Source: RGIG1995 sp045652425 | GTDB lineage: Bacteria > Bacillota > Clostridia > Oscillospirales > CAG-272 | Direction: 5' to 3' | DNA: 64,000 nt | NCBI GenBank assembly: GCA_045652425.1 | Contig: JAZRUG010000017.1 | Coordinates: 48,707-112,706, forward strand | Shown: positions 60,211 through 64,000 of the stretch, piece after piece | How positions within the stretch are numbered: position 1 is the first letter of the stretch | Layout of the letters: every line of letters starts with the position of its first letter | Translations under genes and position numbers: made by a program | The notes under the pieces: generated by a model | Database searches by the model: none | Seen by the model: the letters and a program-made list of their open reading frames with translations, nothing else | Told to the model about the DNA's origin: nothing

Positions 60211-61236
60211 ATGTTTAACAAAAAAAACTTAACATTAGAGCTTATAAAATTGTTTGCGGCTTATATGGTGGTTTTTGTTCACGTGCCGTTTTATGGTGAA
60301 ACAGGAAATATCATAAACGCATTAGCAAGATTTGCAGTACCGTTATTTTTCTTTATATCCGGCTTTTTTTCGTATAATATTTCTCTCGAAAAAATAAAGG
60401 GAAGAACAAAAAGAATTTTAATAATCACTGTATTTTCATCCGTTTTATATTTCCTTTATAAAATAGCGGTATTGTTGTATTTTGGTAATATATATATGGT
60501 TCTTTCTTACTTCAAAGGTTTTTTTAATCTTAAAAGCATGATCGACCTATTTGTATTTAACCTTCCATTCAGTTCGGGACATATTTGGTATTTATTGGCG
60601 TTAATTTACGTTTATATTATTTATTATTTCGTCACCAAATTCCGCTTAAGTGAAAAACTAATTTTCTCGGTTGCTTTTATTCTTTTGTTTTTACATATAT
60701 TATTGAGCGAATCTCAAAGCGTTTTGGGTATTGTTATTCCTATTCATTTTGTGCGAAATTTTGCGCTAATGGGCTTTCCGTTTTTTGGGATAGGGCTTCT
60801 TACAAAAAAACACCAAAACAAAATACAAAACGTATCAAATCCCATACTTATTATAGCCATCATAATAGGTTGTATCGAATCGGTGGTTTCACAACTGCTT
60901 TACGGAGAAAAAGAACTACATATAGGCTCATTATTTATTGTATTTGCTCTTGTTGTCATTTTTATAAAATATTCTGACTTAAAATATCCTAAAGGATTTT
61001 ATGTTTTAACGGATTGCAGCACTTATATCTACGTTTTTCATATTTTAGTGTCAGATGTTATTTATACCCTGTATTCAATGTGCAATATAGATATTAACTC
61101 TGTCGCTTTGCTAAAATATATGCATCCAATAGTAGTATGTATCATGTCAACCGTTTTAGCTGTTTTCATAACACAAGCAAGTATTATATTAACTAAAAAA
61201 ACAAAAAACTTTATCAGAAACCCAAATGCAAACTGA
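60211..61236 (+). CDS. Acyltransferase_3 family membrane protein
   Basis: A 341-residue protein with about ten membrane helices. LELIKLFAAYMVVFVHVPFYG carries the family histidine in helix 1, and ARFAVPLFFFISGFFSYN the RxxVPxFFFxSGF motif with its arginine. Members O-acetylate or succinylate surface sugars. AAGGGTGATATA precedes the ATG. The sequence is very AT-rich and differs from the GntP gene. It lies just after an acyltransferase remnant that it may have replaced. Confidence 0.87.
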   Translation: MFNKKNLTLELIKLFAAYMVVFVHVPFYGETGNIINALARFAVPLFFFISGFFSYNISLEKIKGRTKRILIITVFSSVLYFLYKIAVLLYFGNIYMVLSYFKGFFNLKSMIDLFVFNLPFSSGHIWYLLALIYVYIIYYFVTKFRLSEKLIFSVAFILLFLHILLSESQSVLGIVIPIHFVRNFALMGFPFFGIGLLTKKHQNKIQNVSNPILIIAIIIGCIESVVSQLLYGEKELHIGSLFIVFALVVIFIKYSDLKYPKGFYVLTDCSTYIYVFHILVSDVIYTLYSMCNIDINSVALLKYMHPIVVCIMSTVLAVFITQASIILTKKTKNFIRNPNAN

Positions 61237-61246
61237 TAATAATAAC

Positions 61247-61278
61247 AAAAACTCCTTCGCATACTGCAAAGGAGTTTT
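61247..61278. terminator. Bidirectional terminator between the acyltransferase and AEC genes
   Basis: AAAACTCCTT pairs with AAGGAGTTTT, flanked by A and T runs. Confidence 0.8.
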
Positions 61279-61281
61279 ATT

Positions 61282-62244
61282 TTAAATAAACAAATTAACA
61301 AGCCAATATAGTGTGGGAATCGTTACAACCGAAATAACCGTTGTACCCAGAGTATAAATAACAGCGTTTTGTGAATCGCCGCCAAACTCATCGGCAAACG
61401 TCGCCGCAAGTCCTGCTGTCGGCATCGCAAATGCAACAAACATACCTAATATAATATCTTTCATAGAAAGATTTAAGTTAACAATAGCATCAAGTCCTAT
61501 CAAAAGCGCCACGATAACAACCGGGAATAAAATCAATCTCAAAAACGATATGTAATAAAGTTTTCCCGACTTAAACAAAGAACTAATCTTAATCGCGCCA
61601 AGCTTCATACCCATAACCGTCATAGAAACAGGTGTAACGATATTGCTGAAATAATCGGAAAATACCACTACTTCGTTAACATAGTCTTTCACGTGCAAAA
61701 GGTTAAATACACAACTCAATACAAACGCTATTAATACCGGATTTAAAAACGCCTTTTTAAAACTAATGTTTTTCTTATCGCCTGTAGTAAGATATGCGCC
61801 CAACGTATACATCATAACGTTGTTAATAATATTAATAAGAATCAGTACCGCAAAAACTCCGGATTCACGGCCAAACACCGCAACTGCAAGCGGAATACCC
61901 AAAAATCCGTTATTAGCAAATACTGCGCAAAAACGCATCATTCCCGCAACCTTTTGGTCTTTCTCCATCATTACAAGCGGCTTGGAAACATAGAACATAA
62001 AAAGGATAAATACAATGCTGATAATAGATACAACACCCATCATAAGCATTGTTTCTCTATTAAACGTCAGATTATTTACACCGCCCGAGAAAATAAGAAA
62101 CGGAAGCGCCAAATACATCAATAACTTCGAAAGCACACCCGATTGTTCAGGTTTTAAAATCTTCCCCTTTACAAGTATATACCCCGGAATTGCCAACGCC
62201 ACAAACACAAGCACATTGCGCAACATTATTATAAATTCTTCCAT
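61282..62244 (-). CDS. AEC-family transporter
   Basis: A 320-residue protein with ten helices in two fives, starting at MEEFIIMLRN (ATG 62244, GAGAAAAGG upstream). Family marks are LSKLLMYLALPFLIFSGGV, FANNGFLGIPLAVAVFG, and FVAFAMPTAGLAATFADEFGGD. AEC proteins export or import organic acids such as malate in bacteria. It is divergent from an Ldh-type 2-hydroxyacid dehydrogenase, which fits an organic-acid substrate. Confidence 0.9.
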   Translation of the reverse strand: MEEFIIMLRNVLVFVALAIPGYILVKGKILKPEQSGVLSKLLMYLALPFLIFSGGVNNLTFNRETMLMMGVVSIISIVFILFMFYVSKPLVMMEKDQKVAGMMRFCAVFANNGFLGIPLAVAVFGRESGVFAVLILINIINNVMMYTLGAYLTTGDKKNISFKKAFLNPVLIAFVLSCVFNLLHVKDYVNEVVVFSDYFSNIVTPVSMTVMGMKLGAIKISSLFKSGKLYYISFLRLILFPVVIVALLIGLDAIVNLNLSMKDIILGMFVAFAMPTAGLAATFADEFGGDSQNAVIYTLGTTVISVVTIPTLYWLVNLFI

Positions 62245-62401
62245 AATCCTTTTCTCCAAGTCAAAATTTACCTTTTAATTATATCCTTTTCATCCTAATT
62301 TGTCAAGTTAAATACGTGTCAACTACTCAAATATTGCCTAATATTTGGGTTGACTGAATACTGTATCTGTATTACTTGTGATTTTTTTTGTAATATTGGG
62401 G

Positions 62402-62430
62402 TTTACTTTTTTTTATTATTATGATATAAT
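62402..62430 (+). promoter_or_regulatory. Promoter of the second Ldh-type dehydrogenase gene
   Basis: TTTACT (62402-62407), 17 bases, TATAAT (62425-62430), about 100 bases before the ATG. Confidence 0.7.
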
Positions 62431-62531
62431 GCATACAGATTGAGGCGTTTTGAAACGTGTATCCTTACTCTATTAAGGTAAAATGCCTCGCAGATTACAA
62501 TTTTTCAATAGTTTTAAAGGAGTATTTAACT

Positions 62532-63659
62532 ATGGCTTATCAACACTGGTCCTACGAGACACTTCACCGTTTTTGTATGGACGCTTTCCAAAAATTTGGA
62601 TTTAGCGAAAAAGAAGCAACCATCATTCAAGACGTTCTTTTGACTTCTGACCTCTACGGTATAGAATCCCATGGTATGCAGCGTATGGTACGTTACCATA
62701 AATGCATCGAAAAAGGTATGATCAAAATCGATGCAAAACCTGAAATTGTTTTCGAAACACCTGTTACTGCAGTAATTGACGCTCATGATTCTATGGGTCA
62801 ATTAGTAGGTCATCAGGCAATGGAATTAGCTATTGCAAAAGCAAAAGTTTCCGGTGTCGGTATTGTATCCGTTAGAAATTCCAACCACTACGGTATAGCC
62901 GGATATTATGCAAAGATGGCTTGCAAGGAAGGACTTATGGGCTTCTCTTGCACCAATTCCGAAGCAATCATGGTTCCTACAAACGGTAGAAAAGCTATGC
63001 TGGGCTCAAACCCCATCGCTTGCGCATTCCCTGCAGAACCCTATGATTTCTTCTTTGACTCCTCTACTACAGTAGTTACAAGAGGCAAATTGGAAATGTA
63101 CAATAAAATGGAAAAACCCCTTCCCGAAGGTTGGGCGCTTGACAAAAACGGCAATCCCTCCTCTGATGCACCCGATGTTTTGGCAAACATTGTCGCTAAA
63201 AACGGCGGCGGTATCATGCCTCTCGGTGGTTCAACCGAGCAGTTGGGAAGCCATAAGGGCTATGGTTACGGTATGCTTTGCGAAATATTCTCTTCCATTC
63301 TTTCAATGGGCGCTACCTCCAACTACTGTATGACCGGCGGAAAAGGCAGCATCTGCCACGGATTTATGGCTATAAATCCTGCATTCTTCGGCGATCCTAA
63401 CGCAATTAAGGAACATTTCTCCACTTATTTACAGGAATTGAGAGAATCTCCCAAGGCTGAAGGCGCTCCTCAGATTTATACTCACGGCGAAAAAGAAGTA
63501 GCCGCTATGAAGCGTATTATGGAAAACGGTGTTCCCGTAAACGATAATACAATGGTAGAAGTGCTCGATCTTTGCAATTACTTGAAGATGGACTTCAGCG
63601 AATATTTCGGCGATTACCGTCCGCCTGTTAAAGAGGATGTTTTCAAGGGCAATTATTAA
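62532..63659 (+). CDS. Ldh-family 2-hydroxyacid dehydrogenase (second paralogue)
   Basis: A 375-residue enzyme from the ATG at 62532 (MAYQHWSYET) behind AAAGGAG. It has GIESHGMQRM, VRNSNHYGIAGYYAKMA, GSNPIACAFPAEP and GSHKGYGYGMLCEIF, in the same order as the gene at 10114, to which it is clearly paralogous. Differences in the middle (DFFFDSSTTVVTRGKLEMYNK) suggest another substrate. Codon use (CTC, AAG, TCC) suggests good expression. The divergent AEC transporter may carry its substrate. Confidence 0.9.
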   Translation: MAYQHWSYETLHRFCMDAFQKFGFSEKEATIIQDVLLTSDLYGIESHGMQRMVRYHKCIEKGMIKIDAKPEIVFETPVTAVIDAHDSMGQLVGHQAMELAIAKAKVSGVGIVSVRNSNHYGIAGYYAKMACKEGLMGFSCTNSEAIMVPTNGRKAMLGSNPIACAFPAEPYDFFFDSSTTVVTRGKLEMYNKMEKPLPEGWALDKNGNPSSDAPDVLANIVAKNGGGIMPLGGSTEQLGSHKGYGYGMLCEIFSSILSMGATSNYCMTGGKGSICHGFMAINPAFFGDPNAIKEHFSTYLQELRESPKAEGAPQIYTHGEKEVAAMKRIMENGVPVNDNTMVEVLDLCNYLKMDFSEYFGDYRPPVKEDVFKGNY

Positions 63660-63677
63660 TATTGGTTTAATACACCT

Positions 63678-63708
63678 GAGAGGATATGTGCGGAACTCAT
63701 ATCCTCTC
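63678..63708 (+). terminator. Terminator of the second Ldh-type gene
   Basis: GAGAGGATATG pairs with CATATCCTCTC around TGCGGAACT; the stem nearly equals that at 10075-10109. Confidence 0.7.
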
Positions 63709-63761
63709 TAATTAATTTATACTATCAGTATCAATTAAACTTACTTTTTCACCCAGAAGTA

Positions 63762-63790
63762 TTTACATTTACAAAAAGGTATGATATAGT
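63762..63790 (+). promoter_or_regulatory. Promoter of the gene at the right edge
   Basis: TTTACA (63762-63767), 17 bases, TATAGT (63785-63790), 122 bases before the ATG. Confidence 0.6.
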
Positions 63791-63912
63791 GAAATAGCAT
63801 AAGGTGTTATACTGGAATTTAGAATACTTTCCTTATTATACGTTGAATTTAACAAGGGACGGTATTAGGTAACAAAGCACACAACTTTATACATTTACAA
63901 GGAGAAATAAAA

Positions 63913-64000
63913 ATGGAAAAGATTAAGTTTCTTACACCGATTAACGGAACTATGCTCTGCGATAAAGCGGGTAAACTCGAAAACGATTCGCTACTGATTG
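63913..64000 (+). CDS. Start of an unidentified gene (runs off the right edge)
   Basis: Twenty-nine codons from an ATG behind AAGGAGAAATAAAA, starting MEKIKFLTPINGTMLCDKAG. A real gene start by ribosome site and promoter, with no signal peptide. The visible part is too short to name a family. Confidence 0.7.
   Translation, partial: MEKIKFLTPINGTMLCDKAGKLENDSLLI

Noticed and set aside
1..64000. CRISPR array or cas genes
   Set aside because: No regularly spaced repeats and no Cas motifs were seen anywhere in the window.

Overview
The window looks like chromosome of a low-GC, anaerobic, spore-forming member of the Clostridia, probably an uncultured gut lineage. The grounds are Gram-positive ribosome binding sites, an intact spoVT gene, TTG/GTG starts behind strong Shine-Dalgarno sequences, ferredoxin-type cluster motifs, and many TnpV-type mobile-element small genes. 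No rRNA, CRISPR array or intact transposase is visible. Two complete tRNA genes are present (Pro-GGG and Ser-CGA).

Positions 1-8,680 form one end of an integrated element. The left edge cuts a large serine recombinase gene. The right end carries three small mobile-element genes (a YYGN-type 100-residue protein, TnpV, and a 51-residue protein). Between them lies a dense defence cargo. The plus-strand operon holds an XRE regulator, an Mrr-like nuclease, a Dam-type methylase, a DUF262 protein, a HEPN protein and a second methylase. It meets a minus-strand operon (C protein, HNH nuclease, EVE-PD-(D/E)XK nuclease) that is controlled by a recognisable C-box operator.

Positions 8,680-50,940 are mostly housekeeping and nutrient genes: a CLC channel, an Ldh-type dehydrogenase, phosphate uptake (Pit plus DUF47), an M20 peptidase with a YfcC permease, a diguanylate cyclase, a TetM/EF-G-like GTPase fused to a Rae1/YacP-type nuclease domain, D-aminoacylase, a C39-type surface peptidase, CopA, a heterodimeric ABC exporter, an APC permease, the livKHMGF branched-chain amino acid transporter, an aldo/keto reductase and isoaspartyl dipeptidase. 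Together they suggest a cell living on amino acids and modified peptides. A 4.2 kb module (FAD oxidoreductase plus PocR/AraC regulator) is bracketed by about 62-bp repeats that contain a tRNA 3'-end-like stretch and a terminator.

Positions 50,940-54,382 carry the TrkA/TrkH potassium system and spoVT. From there to about 60.2 kb is an accessory zone in which fragments of the spoVT 5' end recur at every module junction. The modules are an XRE/PASTA-lipoprotein/Fic set, a GntP-type permease, and a 5'-truncated MBOAT gene, followed by an acyltransferase remnant. This pattern is best explained by repeated insertion or recombination at the spoVT start. The window ends with an acyltransferase, an AEC transporter, a second Ldh-type dehydrogenase and the start of an unidentified gene.
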